A DNA stretch of 64,000 bases from Delftia acidovorans (GTDB taxonomy: Bacteria > Pseudomonadota > Gammaproteobacteria > Burkholderiales > Burkholderiaceae_C), in NCBI GenBank assembly GCA_031286585.1, contig JAITUC010000024.1:186001-250000 (forward strand). The letters run 5' to 3'. The notes below the pieces were generated by a model. The model saw only the letters and a program-made list of their open reading frames with translations. It ran no database searches and had not been told where the DNA came from. Below, piece after piece: positions 1 to 8,703 of the stretch; within the stretch, counting starts at the first letter, position 1, and every line of letters starts with the position of its first letter. The position numbers and the translations under genes were made by a program.

Positions 1-2252
1 TGCAGGCGCTCGGCAATCTGCGCATTGCAACGCGCGTCTGCGGCCAGGCGCTCGACCAGGGGCGCAGCCGCCTTGCGCAAGGCGGCATGCGGTGATACGG
101 CGAACTCTGCCAGCATGGCGGCCTGCTCGCACAGCAGGTCATCGGCCAGGCTGCCCATGAGCCGTATGCCGCAGGCCATGCGCGCAGGCTCTTCGGATTC
201 CAGCAGCCCGCGCAGCGCCGCCGGCGGCAGGGTCCGCAGGCCCTGCGGATGCGCCAGCAGCCAGGCGGTCGCCATCTCCACCAGCGCCGTCACCGAGTGC
301 GCCAGCAGGTGGTGCAGCGGCGGGGCCGGGACGCTGGCGGCCTGCGCAGCCAGCGGACCATTGCCATCGAACAGCGCCTGCACGGCATCGCGGATATCGG
401 CCAGCGCGGGGCTGTCGGCATCCAGCGTGGGCAGCGCCGCCAGCAAGGCCAGGGCCACGGCCGCGCCATCGGCATAAAACAGCAGGGCCAGGCCCTGGGT
501 GCGCGAGTTGGCGGCCGGCGACAGCAGCAGGGCGGCCACCAGTTCGGCATCGCGCGCGGCGCCTGCGCGGTCACGCGACAGCCAGGCGCCCAGGTAGCTG
601 GCGGCAGGCCCGTCGCCGCATTGCGCAAGCGCCAGCAGCCAGGGCCGGCGTGCCGCATCGTCGGTCAGCGAGACCATGCGCTGCTGGGCGATCTGAAGGC
701 CCAGCGCGGCCGCCGGAGCATAGGTTTTCTGCAGCAGCGGCGCGGTGGCCGCCGCATCGAGGCCGTCCAGAAAGGCCTTCTGGTCCTGCAGGGCGCGCGT
801 GAGCGACCACAGCAGCAGCGTGGACTGCGAACGGCCCACCAGTTGCAGCAGCTGACCGGGGTGGGCGTCCCACATGGCCGAAAGCCCTTCGACGCGCTGC
901 GCGGGCAGCTGCTGCAGGTCCAGCGGCGCATCGGTGGACCAGGTGTGGGCGCGGGCCGAGGCATGCAGTTGCGGCCAGCGCGGCAGCAGCAGCCTGGCGG
1001 CGATGAGCCAGCGCGATTCGGGCAGGCGGCCGGAGCGCGAGGCAGGCAGGCCCGCGCAGCAGCGGTCCATGGCCTGCAGCAGGGCTGCGGCATGGGCGGC
1101 GCTTTCGCTGTGGTCGGCCGAGGCCATGCGCCGCAGCTGACGCCAGCCGCGCAGGCGCAGGTACAGCGAGGTGTCGCGGCTGAAGACGGCACCCTCGTCG
1201 CGAGGGCCATCGAAGCGCGCGTGCAGCACGGCCAGCAGGGCGTGGTCCCGCCGCCACTCGGCGCGCTTGTGGATGCGCCGCAGGGTGGGCCACCAGGCGC
1301 GCGTGAGGGGGATACGCTCCATCCAGGCCAGCAGCTGCTGGTGGACGGCGCCGTCGTGCGCGCCCAGCGCATCGGCCGCCAGCAGCGCCTGTGGCCCCAG
1401 GGCCTGGAAGAAGGCGTGTTCAGCCTGCGGGGCGCTTTCCTGCGTGTCGTTTTCCTGCGGGGGGATCCCGGCCCATTGCGCTTGGTATGCCTGGTACTCC
1501 TGCAGCGCCGCCTGGCGTTCCTGCGGCTCCAGCAGGGCCAGCCAGGCCTGGTGCGCCAGATCGCGCGTGGCCTCGCTGGTGCCGCGCTGCGACAGCGCCT
1601 GCAGGGCCACCGCCGCGCCGCCATCGCCCAGGCGCCCGATGAGGTAGGCCAGGCAGTAGTCGAGCAGATCGTCCCCCGTGCCCAGCAGCGCCACCAGGCG
1701 TGGAACCTGGGCATGCAGCAGGCGCTGGGCGGCGCCGCCGCGCGCGGGGTCCGCATACTCGGCCAGCCGCCACACCAGCCGGGCCTGCTGGCCCGCGGGC
1801 ATCAGCCGCCAGGCGCTGCCGTCCAGGCGTTTGCACAGGGCGGAAATGGCGCCGGCCTGCACGGCCGACTCCGGCAGGCCTGGCGGCACCGTGGCCTGTC
1901 CCGGTTGGCCGGGGGACAGGCCGGGGGAGGGCGCCGGGCCTGCTTCAGCATCCAGCTCCGCAAAGCCCTCATGGGACTGCAGCACATCGCCCGCGCCCAG
2001 GCGCTGGCGCAGGTAGGCCAGCGCGCGCTGGCGTGCAGGCTCCAGCGCCTGGGGCAAGGGGGTGAGCGTGCTGTCATCGACCTGCGCGACGACGCCGGCC
2101 TTCAATTGCGTGACCTGCAAGGTCACGACATGGCGCGCTGCGGTGGCCGTGGTGTCGCCGCCCGGCATCTCCAGGGCCAGCACCCTCACGGTGCTGATGC
2201 GTTCGTTGCGTCCCTGTGGCCGGGACAGTGTGGCGTGAGCAAGCAGATTCAT
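1..2252 (-). CDS. Large alpha-solenoid-like protein, 3' end cut by window edge
   Basis: The minus strand is open without a stop from an ATG at 2252 to the left edge, giving 750 visible codons; the gene continues outside the window. I do not recognise a catalytic domain. After an N-terminal region of about 100 residues, the protein is made of Leu/Ala-rich helical stretches that look like HEAT-type repeats, for example around residues 190-260 and near the visible end. There is no signal peptide and no membrane segment, so it is probably cytoplasmic and a protein-binding scaffold. It is divergent from the efflux operon and shares a 455-bp intergenic region with it. The ATG was chosen because it is the first one before the 10-bp tandem repeat; the frame stays open a little further upstream, so a start earlier than 2252 is possible. 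Function is unknown. Confidence 0.7.
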   Translation of the reverse strand, partial: MNLLAHATLSRPQGRNERISTVRVLALEMPGGDTTATAARHVVTLQVTQLKAGVVAQVDDSTLTPLPQALEPARQRALAYLRQRLGAGDVLQSHEGFAELDAEAGPAPSPGLSPGQPGQATVPPGLPESAVQAGAISALCKRLDGSAWRLMPAGQQARLVWRLAEYADPARGGAAQRLLHAQVPRLVALLGTGDDLLDYCLAYLIGRLGDGGAAVALQALSQRGTSEATRDLAHQAWLALLEPQERQAALQEYQAYQAQWAGIPPQENDTQESAPQAEHAFFQALGPQALLAADALGAHDGAVHQQLLAWMERIPLTRAWWPTLRRIHKRAEWRRDHALLAVLHARFDGPRDEGAVFSRDTSLYLRLRGWRQLRRMASADHSESAAHAAALLQAMDRCCAGLPASRSGRLPESRWLIAARLLLPRWPQLHASARAHTWSTDAPLDLQQLPAQRVEGLSAMWDAHPGQLLQLVGRSQSTLLLWSLTRALQDQKAFLDGLDAAATAPLLQKTYAPAAALGLQIAQQRMVSLTDDAARRPWLLALAQCGDGPAASYLGAWLSRDRAGAARDAELVAALLLSPAANSRTQGLALLFYADGAAVALALLAALPTLDADSPALADIRDAVQALFDGNGPLAAQAASVPAPPLHHLLAHSVTALVEMATAWLLAHPQGLRTLPPAALRGLLESEEPARMACGIRLMGSLADDLLCEQAAMLAEFAVSPHAALRKAAAPLVERLAADARCNAQIAERL

Positions 2253-2300
2253 GCGGCAGGCATCCAGTGCTTTTCCATGGAGGGTGTCGGCGTTCGTCGG

Positions 2301-2360
2301 CGGTGTCTGGCGATACCGGGCGGTACCTGGCGATACCTGCCGATACCTGCCGATACCTGG
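2301..2360. repeat. Six tandem 10-bp repeats, consensus CGATACCTGG
   Basis: Six consecutive decamers run from 2301 to 2360: CGGTGTCTGG, CGATACCGGG, CGGTACCTGG, CGATACCTGC, CGATACCTGC and CGATACCTGG. The last three are nearly identical and the first is degenerate. The period equals about one helical turn. The array lies 49-108 bp upstream of the ATG at 2252, in its promoter or leader. It could be a phased protein-binding array or simple slippage; nothing in the sequence decides between these. Confidence 0.75.
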
Positions 2361-2555
2361 CCGCCACCCTGGGTCAGATGGCCTTGCAGTGTAGTGGCGT
2401 CGTCTTGCAGGAGCGGCAACGCGCGCGTGTCCGTCTGTGCGCGTCTCCTGCTGTCCGGCTCTTTCCAGGTCAATTGCCGCTGCGCTTGCTCGATCCGGCC
2501 AGCGATGTCCCCGGCAAACCGTCCTCAATTTTCGTGGTGTCTTTGCGCGCGGATG

Positions 2556-2586
2556 TTGACTTCAAGTTCACTTGAACTTGAAGAAT
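2556..2586 (+). promoter_or_regulatory. SoxR/MerR-type promoter of the RND efflux operon
   Basis: A -35 TTGACT (2556-2561) and a -10 AAGAAT (2581-2586) are separated by 19 bp, the overlong spacing typical of MerR-family targets. Within the spacer lies TTCAAG-TTCA-CTTGAA (2561-2576), placed relative to the -35 exactly as the SoxR box is in the enterobacterial soxS promoter. A longer perfect dyad, TTCAAGTTCA-CT-TGAACTTGAA (2561-2582), overlaps it, so a TetR-type repressor is the alternative reader. No soxR gene is in the window. Confidence 0.7.
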
Positions 2587-2707
2587 GCAACCCATTGTGA
2601 GCAACCGCCTGGAAGGCCTGAAGAGCCTGCGGTCCCGCTCCTTTTTCCGGCCCCGCCGCAGCCCCGGCAGCAGGGCCTTGCCCATCCCCCTCAAGGAGAT
2701 TCGATCC

Positions 2708-3922
2708 ATGCCCGTTCTTCCACCGCCGCCGTTGCGGCGTGCCCTGTTCGGAGGCGCCCTGGCGGCGCTGGCCCTGCTTGCCGGCTGCCGCCCGCAGGCC
2801 GTGGGCGATGCCCATGCCGGCGATGGCCCGCCGCCCGCGCCCGAGGTGCTGGTGGCCGAGGTCGCGCCGTCCCGCCTGCGGGTCTGGGACGAGTTCAACG
2901 GCCGCGTCGATGCCGTGGAGTCGGTCCAGCTGCGCCCGCGTGTGTCGGGCTATATCGAGCGCATCGCCTTCGGCGAGGGGCAGGAGGTGAAGAAGGGCCA
3001 GCTGCTGTTCGTGATCGACCAGCGGCCCTACCGCGCCGCCCTGGCCAGCGCCGAGGCCGAGCTGGAGCGCACGCGCGCAGGCGCCGCGCTGGCCCGCACC
3101 CAGGACCAGCGTGCCCGCCAACTGGTGGCAGAGCATGCCGTCTCGCGCGAGGAAGCCGATACGCGCGCCGGCGCGCTGGCCCAGAGCGCCGCCCAGGTGC
3201 GTGCCGCCGAGGCCGCGCTGGCAGCGGCCCGGCTCAACCTGGATTTCACCGAGGTGCGCGCGCCGGTCTCCGGGCGTGCGGGCCGTGCCCTGCTCACCGT
3301 GGGCAACCTGGCCCAGGCCGACCAGAGCGTGCTGACCACCGTGGTCTCGCAGGACCCGGTCTATGTCTATTTCGATGCCGACGAGCACAGCTTCCTGCGC
3401 CAGCAGCAGGCCGCCAGCGGCGCCAAAGGGCGGCCCGGCGCGCAGCGGCCCGTGCGTGTGGGGCTGGCTGGCGACGAAGGCTTCCCGCATGCGGGCAGCC
3501 TGGACTTCACCGACAACCAGCTCAACGCGGGCACGGGCACGGTGCGCATGCGCGCCCGCCTGCCCAATCCCGACCGCCTGCTGACGCCGGGCCTGTTCGC
3601 GCGCGTGCAACTGCAAGACGTGGAGGGCACGGGCGGCGAGCGGCAGGCGCTGCTGATCGACGACAAGGCCGTTCTCACCGACCAGGACCGCAAGTACGTC
3701 TATGTGGTGGGCGAGGGCAACAGGGCAGAGCGCCGCGACCTGGAACTGGGCCGCATGGTCGATGGCCGGCGCGTGGTGGACAAGGGGCTGGCGGCGGGCG
3801 ACAGGCTGGTGGTCGGCGGCCTGCAGCGCATCTACTACCCCGGCATGCCGATCAGCCCCAAGCCTGCGCCCGGCGACGGGCCGGCGGCGGTGGCCAAGGC
3901 GCCTGCCGTGGCCGCGCAGTGA
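2708..3922 (+). CDS. RND efflux periplasmic adaptor lipoprotein (MexE/AcrA-like)
   Basis: This is the membrane fusion protein of a tripartite RND exporter, linking the inner-membrane pump to the outer-membrane channel. The 404-residue product starts with a lipoprotein signal whose lipobox LLAGC places the lipidated cysteine at residue 27. The usual order follows: barrel-sandwich half motif near residues 70-110, Ala/Glu-rich coiled-coil hairpin near 110-190, second lipoyl half, beta-barrel and membrane-proximal domain. The ATG at 2708 was chosen over 2585 because AAGGAG precedes it, the lipobox follows at the normal distance, and 2585 overlaps the promoter -10. It is first in the operon, 13 nt before the pump gene. 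The family assignment is firm; the exported substrate is unknown. Confidence 0.93.
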   Translation: MPVLPPPPLRRALFGGALAALALLAGCRPQAVGDAHAGDGPPPAPEVLVAEVAPSRLRVWDEFNGRVDAVESVQLRPRVSGYIERIAFGEGQEVKKGQLLFVIDQRPYRAALASAEAELERTRAGAALARTQDQRARQLVAEHAVSREEADTRAGALAQSAAQVRAAEAALAAARLNLDFTEVRAPVSGRAGRALLTVGNLAQADQSVLTTVVSQDPVYVYFDADEHSFLRQQQAASGAKGRPGAQRPVRVGLAGDEGFPHAGSLDFTDNQLNAGTGTVRMRARLPNPDRLLTPGLFARVQLQDVEGTGGERQALLIDDKAVLTDQDRKYVYVVGEGNRAERRDLELGRMVDGRRVVDKGLAAGDRLVVGGLQRIYYPGMPISPKPAPGDGPAAVAKAPAVAAQ

Positions 3923-3935
3923 ACCGGGAAGCACC

Positions 3936-6900
3936 ATGGACTTCTCCAAATTCTTCATCGACCGGCCGATCTTCGCGGTCGTGCTCTCCATCATCCTGTT
4001 CGCCGTGGGGCTGGTCGCGATTCCGCAACTGCCCGTGGGCGAGTATCCCGAGGTCGTGCCGCCCAGCGTGGTGGTGCGCGCCACCTATCCGGGCGCCAAT
4101 CCCAAGGAGGTCGCCGAGTCGGTGGCCGTGCCGCTGGAGGAGGCCATCAACGGCGTCGAAGGCCTGATGTACATGAAGTCGGTCGCGGCGTCCGACGGCA
4201 GCCTGCAGGTGGTCTCCACCTTCCGCCCCGACGTCGATCCCGACACGGCCGCCGTGCGCGTGCAAAACCGCGTCAGCCAGGCGCAGAGCCGGCTGCCCGA
4301 GGAGGTTCGCCAGTTCGGCGTGACCACGCAAAAGCAGTCGTCCACGCCGCTGATGTACGTGGGCCTGGTCTCGCAGGACGGCCAGCATGACGCGCTGTAC
4401 CTGCGCAACTACGTCACGCTCAAGATCAAGGACGTGCTGGCACGCATTCCGGGCATTGGCGACGTGGGCATCTACGGCGCGGGCGACTACGCCATGCGCG
4501 TGTGGCTGGACCCGGACAAGGTGGCCGCGCGCCAGCTCACGGCGCCCGAGGTGATTGCCGCCATCCGCGAGCAGAACATCCAGGTCTCGGCCGGGCAACT
4601 GGGCGCGCAGCCCAGTCCGCAGAGCGCGGACAAGCTGCTGTCCATCAACGTGCGCGGGCGGCTGAAGACGCCCGAGGAGTTCGGCAGCATCGTGCTCAAG
4701 GGCGGCGCGGAAGGCCAGGTCGTGCGCCTGGCCGACGTGGCGCGCATCGAGCTGGGCGCCAGCGACTACACGCTGCGCTCGTGGAGCGACAAGAAGAACA
4801 TGGCGGCCGTGGGCATCTTCCTGTCGCCGGGCGCCAATGCGCTGGGCGTGGCCGAGCAGGTCTACGCGGCCATGGACAAGCTGTCCCGGGACCTGCCCGA
4901 GGGCGTGGCCTTCGAGACGGTCTGGGACCCCACGGTCTTCGTGCGCGACTCCATCAAGGCGGTGCAGAGCACGCTGATCGAGGCCGTCATCCTCGTGGTG
5001 CTGGTGGTCATCGTCTTCCTGCAGACCTGGCGCGCCTCCATCATCCCGCTGCTGGCCGTGCCCGTGTCCATCGTCGGCACCTTCGCGGGGCTGTACCTGC
5101 TGGGCTACTCCATCAACACGCTGACCCTGTTCGGCCTGGTGCTGGCCATCGGCATCGTGGTGGACGACGCCATCGTCGTGGTGGAGAACGTGGAGCGCTA
5201 CATCGAGGAAGGGCACACGCCCATGGAGGCGGCCCATCTGGCGATGAAGGAGGTCTCGGGGCCCATCATCGCCATCGCCCTTGTGCTGTGCGCGGTCTTC
5301 GTGCCCATGGCCTTTCTCAGCGGCGTGACGGGGCAGTTCTACAAGCAGTTCGCCGTGACGATTGCCATCTCCACGGTGATCTCGGCCATCAACTCGCTGA
5401 CGCTGTCGCCCGCGCTGGCGGCCAAGCTGCTGCAGCCGCGCGGCGCGCCACGCGATCCGCTGGCGCGCGGGCTGGACCGCGGCCTGGGCTGGCTCTTCCG
5501 GCCCTTCAACCGCTTCTTCGACCGCAGCGCCCACGGCTACCAGAACTCGGTGGGGCATTCGCTGCGCCGCCGGGGCCTGGTGTTCGCGGTCTATGCGGCG
5601 CTGCTGGCGGGCACGGCCGTGCTGTTCCAGGCCGTGCCGGGCGGCTTCATCCCGCTGCAGGACAAGCTGTACCTGTTCGGCGGCGCCAAGCTGCCCGAGG
5701 GGGCTTCGCTGAACCGCACGGATGCGGTCACGCGCCAGATGGTCGATGCCGCCAAAAGCGTGGAAGGCGTGGACATGGTCGCCGCCTTCGCGGGCTTCAA
5801 CGCGCTGCAGTCCACGACCACGCCCAACCTGACCAGCGCCTACATCATGCTCAAGCCCTTCGGCGAACGCACGCGCAGCGCCGAGGCCATCAATGCCGAG
5901 CTGGGCGCGAAGTTCTCGCAGATCGAGGGCGGCTTCGCCTATGCGCTGATGCCCCCGCCCATCCAGGGCCTGGGCAACGGCTCGGGCTACTCGCTGTTCC
6001 TGCAGGACCGCGCGGGCCTGGGCTACGCGGCGCTGCAGCAGGCGCTGCAGGCCTTCCAGGCCGAGATCGCCAAGACACCGGGCATGACCTACCCGGTCAG
6101 CAGCTACCAGTCCAACATCCCGCAGCTCGAAGTCAAGGTGGACCGCACCAAGGCCAAGGCCCAGGGCGTGGCGCTGACCGACCTGTTCCAGACGCTGCAG
6201 GCCTACCTGGGATCGGTCTACGTCAACGACTTCAACGCCTTCGGCCGCGTCTGGCGCGTGATGCTGCAGGCCGACGCGGACCACCGCCAGACCGTGGAGG
6301 ACATCGCCAGTCTGCGCACGCGCAATGCGCGCGGCGAGATGGTGCCCATAGGCTCCATGGTCACCGTGGTGCCCAGCTTCGGCCCCGACCCGGTGCTGCG
6401 CTACAACGGCTTCCCGGCGGCCGACCTGATCGGCGACTCCGACCCGCGCGTGCTGTCCTCGGGCGAGGTGCTGGCCAAGCTCCAGGAGATCGCGCAGCGC
6501 ACGCTGCCGCGCGGCATCGAGCTGGCCTGGACCGACCTCAGCTACCAGCAGGTGGAGCAGAGCAACGCCGCAGCCGTGGTCTTCGCCATTGCCGTGATGC
6601 TGGTCTTCCTGGTGCTGGCCGCGCTCTATGAAAGCTGGACGCTGCCGCTGGCCGTGATCCTCATCGTGCCCGTGTGCATCTGCGCGGCGCTGTTCGGCGT
6701 CTGGCTGGCCGGCGGCGACAACAACGTCTTCGTGCAGGTGGGCCTGGTGGTGCTGATGGGGCTGGCCTGCAAGAACGCCATCCTGATCGTGGAATTCGCG
6801 CGCGAGCTGGAGCTGCGCGGCGTGGGCATCGTCGATGCCGCGCTGCAGGCCTGCCGCCTGCGGCTGCGCCCCATCGTCATGACCTCGATCGCCTTCATCG

Positions 6901-7130
6901 CGGGTGCCGTGCCCCTGCTCATCGGCGGGGGCGCGGGCAGCGAGGTGCGCGCGGCCACGGGCGTGACCGTGTTCTCGGGAATGCTGGGCGTGACCCTGTT
7001 CGGCCTGTTCCTCACGCCGGTGTTCTACGTCACGCTGCGCCGGCTCTCGGGCCGCGCGCTGACGGGGCATGCGCCTGCGCATTCCACCGGGCCTGCCCAG
7101 CCCGCCTCCCTGGAGTCCCACCATGCCTGA
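3936..7130 (+). CDS. RND multidrug efflux pump, MexF-like HAE1 family
   Basis: This is the proton-driven inner-membrane pump of the operon. The 1064-residue length is normal for HAE1 transporters. The N-terminus (MDFSKFFIDRPIFAVVLSII) and the GIVVDDAIVVVENVERY segment are characteristic of the MexF/BpeF branch. Proton-relay residues are present: Asp410-Asp411 in TM4 and Lys946 in TM10 (GLACKNAIL). Two large periplasmic loops lie between TM1-TM2 and TM7-TM8. The start at 3936 is the only one that fits the family N-terminus. MexF pumps often export chloramphenicol, quinolones or quinone-like redox molecules. Combined with the SoxR-type promoter, export of redox-active compounds is a reasonable inference, but not shown. 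Confidence 0.95.
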   Translation: MDFSKFFIDRPIFAVVLSIILFAVGLVAIPQLPVGEYPEVVPPSVVVRATYPGANPKEVAESVAVPLEEAINGVEGLMYMKSVAASDGSLQVVSTFRPDVDPDTAAVRVQNRVSQAQSRLPEEVRQFGVTTQKQSSTPLMYVGLVSQDGQHDALYLRNYVTLKIKDVLARIPGIGDVGIYGAGDYAMRVWLDPDKVAARQLTAPEVIAAIREQNIQVSAGQLGAQPSPQSADKLLSINVRGRLKTPEEFGSIVLKGGAEGQVVRLADVARIELGASDYTLRSWSDKKNMAAVGIFLSPGANALGVAEQVYAAMDKLSRDLPEGVAFETVWDPTVFVRDSIKAVQSTLIEAVILVVLVVIVFLQTWRASIIPLLAVPVSIVGTFAGLYLLGYSINTLTLFGLVLAIGIVVDDAIVVVENVERYIEEGHTPMEAAHLAMKEVSGPIIAIALVLCAVFVPMAFLSGVTGQFYKQFAVTIAISTVISAINSLTLSPALAAKLLQPRGAPRDPLARGLDRGLGWLFRPFNRFFDRSAHGYQNSVGHSLRRRGLVFAVYAALLAGTAVLFQAVPGGFIPLQDKLYLFGGAKLPEGASLNRTDAVTRQMVDAAKSVEGVDMVAAFAGFNALQSTTTPNLTSAYIMLKPFGERTRSAEAINAELGAKFSQIEGGFAYALMPPPIQGLGNGSGYSLFLQDRAGLGYAALQQALQAFQAEIAKTPGMTYPVSSYQSNIPQLEVKVDRTKAKAQGVALTDLFQTLQAYLGSVYVNDFNAFGRVWRVMLQADADHRQTVEDIASLRTRNARGEMVPIGSMVTVVPSFGPDPVLRYNGFPAADLIGDSDPRVLSSGEVLAKLQEIAQRTLPRGIELAWTDLSYQQVEQSNAAAVVFAIAVMLVFLVLAALYESWTLPLAVILIVPVCICAALFGVWLAGGDNNVFVQVGLVVLMGLACKNAILIVEFARELELRGVGIVDAALQACRLRLRPIVMTSIAFIAGAVPLLIGGGAGSEVRAATGVTVFSGMLGVTLFGLFLTPVFYVTLRRLSGRALTGHAPAHSTGPAQPASLESHHA

Positions 7131-8556
7131 GATACGCAAGACCCTGAGCCGCCACGCGCTGGCGCTGGCATCCGCCGCCCTGGTGGGCGGCTGCGCGGTC
7201 GGCCCCGACTTCAAGGCGCCCGCGGCGCCGCAGGCTGCAGCGCAGTTCGCGCGGGCCGAGCCTGCACCGGCCACCCCCCAGGCCGAGCCCGATGCCGCCT
7301 TCTGGCGCCAGTTCCAGGACCCGCAGCTGACCCAGCTGGTGGAGCGCGCGCTGGGCGACAACCAGGACCTGCAGGTGGCGCTGGCGCGGCTGGACGGTGC
7401 CCAGGCGCTGCTGCGCGAAAGCCGCTTCGACCAGCTGCCCACGGTCACGATGTCGGGCCGGGCCACGCAGCAAAAGCTCAGCGAGAGCGAGGCCTTCTAT
7501 GGCCCGCGCAGCCAGCGCAGCTACACCGCCGGATTGGCCGCAAGCTGGGAGATCGACGTGTTCGGCCGCGTGCGGCGCAGCATCGAGGCGCGGCATGCCG
7601 ACCTGCGCGCCGATGCGGCCGACCTGGCGGCCCTGCAGGTGGCCATCGCGGCCCAGGTGGCGGGCAGCTACGCCGACCTGCGCGGCTGGCAGCAGCGCCT
7701 GGCCCTGGCGCAGGCCAATGCGGCCAACCAGCAGGACACGCTGCGCCTGGTGCAGCTGCGCCTGGCGCACGGCAGCGGCACCGAGTTCGACCTGGCGCGC
7801 GCCCAGGCCCAGCTGGAGGCCACGCGCTCGCGCATTCCCGCGCTGCAGGCGCAGATCGCCATGGCCCAGCACCGGCTGGCCGTGCTCACGGGTCAGGTGC
7901 CCGAGGCACTGATTGCCGCGCTGGACGCGCCTGCCGCCCTGCCGCAGCTGCCGCCGGCCATCGACCCCGGCACGCCGGCCGGCCTGCTGCGCCGGCGCCC
8001 GGACGTGGCCATGGCCGAGGCACGGCTGCATGCGGCCACGGCACGCATCGGCGTGGCCACGGCCGACCTGTTCCCGCGCCTGTCGCTGGGCGGGCTGCTG
8101 GGCAGCACGGCGTTGCACGGCGGCGCGCTGTTCGAGGGCGCCAGCGCCCGCAGCAGCGTGTTCCTGGGCGTGGACTGGTCCTTTCTCGACGTGGGCCGCG
8201 TGCGGGCGCGCATCGCGGCCAGCGAGGCCGGCGCCCAGGCCGCGCTGGCCCAGTACCAGCAGACCGTGCTGCTGGCGCTGGAGGACACCGAGAACGCCCT
8301 GGTGCGCCTGCAGCGCACGCGCAGCGAAGACGCCCACCTGGCCCAGGCCGCCGAGCAGCGCCAGCGTGCCGAGCAGCTCGCGCTGCGCCGCTACCACCTG
8401 GGCAGCGTGGGCCTGTACGAAGTGCTGGATGCGCAGCGCGACCTGTATGCGGCCCAGGACGCGGCCGCCGACAGCCGCGCGCGCGGCCTGCGCGCCGCCG
8501 TGGCGCTGTACCAGGCCCTGGCCGGAGGCTGGGAAGGAAAGCTGCCGCCGGCCTGA
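7123..8556 (+). CDS. Outer-membrane efflux channel lipoprotein (OprN/NodT-like)
   Basis: This TolC-type channel completes the tripartite exporter. The 477-residue protein has a lipoprotein signal peptide with Cys24 in VGGC, followed by the CAVGPDFKAP motif typical of the OprM/NodT family. Two duplicated outer-membrane-factor domains with long coiled-coil helices follow (near residues 60-250 and 275-470). Its ATG lies 8 nt before the end of the pump gene, so the two are translationally coupled. The gene is last in the operon and is followed within 25 nt by a strong terminator. Confidence 0.94.
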   Translation: MPEIRKTLSRHALALASAALVGGCAVGPDFKAPAAPQAAAQFARAEPAPATPQAEPDAAFWRQFQDPQLTQLVERALGDNQDLQVALARLDGAQALLRESRFDQLPTVTMSGRATQQKLSESEAFYGPRSQRSYTAGLAASWEIDVFGRVRRSIEARHADLRADAADLAALQVAIAAQVAGSYADLRGWQQRLALAQANAANQQDTLRLVQLRLAHGSGTEFDLARAQAQLEATRSRIPALQAQIAMAQHRLAVLTGQVPEALIAALDAPAALPQLPPAIDPGTPAGLLRRRPDVAMAEARLHAATARIGVATADLFPRLSLGGLLGSTALHGGALFEGASARSSVFLGVDWSFLDVGRVRARIAASEAGAQAALAQYQQTVLLALEDTENALVRLQRTRSEDAHLAQAAEQRQRAEQLALRRYHLGSVGLYEVLDAQRDLYAAQDAAADSRARGLRAAVALYQALAGGWEGKLPPA

Positions 8557-8577
8557 GCGTACGGCGCGCATTGCCCC

Positions 8578-8606
8578 AAGGGACGGCCAGGCGCCGTCCC
8601 TTTTTT
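8578..8606 (+). terminator. Rho-independent terminator of the efflux operon
   Basis: A perfect 8-bp stem GGGACGGC (8580-8587) / GCCGTCCC (8593-8600) with a 5-nt loop is followed directly by six T residues (8601-8606). Flanking AA/TT pairs can extend the stem. It begins 21 nt after the channel gene's stop. Confidence 0.9.
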
Positions 8607-8647
8607 CTTGCCTGGCGCCCCCGGTGAAAACCACGAGGACCAGGGGC

Positions 8648-8675
8648 TTGCCACATTTTTTTCTTATCGGATAAT
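8648..8675 (+). promoter_or_regulatory. Promoter with TTATCGGATAA operator upstream of dauA
   Basis: A -35 TTGCCA (8648-8653) and a -10 GATAAT (8670-8675) with a 16-bp spacer sit in an AT-rich stretch just before the oxidoreductase gene. The palindrome TTATC-G-GATAA (8664-8674) overlaps the -10, where a bound repressor would block polymerase. A degenerate second half, CTTATTGG, follows at 8679-8686. The XRE-cupin regulator encoded at 11056 is the obvious candidate ligand; that link is inference. Confidence 0.6.
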
Positions 8676-8703
8676 TTTCTTATTGGAAAAAAATGAGTGA
8701 TCA

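Larger units (their letters stand above)
2253..2707. other. Divergent intergenic region
   Basis: This 455-bp stretch separates the left-edge gene from the efflux operon. It holds a run of 10-bp tandem repeats (2301-2360), a SoxR-type promoter (2556-2586) and a leader of about 115 nt that ends in a ribosome binding site AAGGAG near 2693. An ATG at 2585 is in frame with the adaptor gene, but it lies inside the proposed -10 element and cannot be the start if that promoter is used. No other gene is seen. Confidence 0.6.

Noticed and set aside
249..2600. Long plus-strand open frame (783 codons)
   Set aside because: It is antisense to the left-edge gene, is rich in Gln/Arg/Gly from reversed codons, has no domain, and runs through the tandem repeat.
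2585..2707. Upstream ATG of the adaptor gene adding 41 residues
   Set aside because: It lies in the proposed -10 element and would bury the lipoprotein signal peptide.
3852..7466. Very long minus-strand open frame over the RND pump gene (1204 codons)
   Set aside because: The plus strand encodes a full, motif-complete pump; the antisense frame is His/Arg/Gln-rich and has no recognisable domain.
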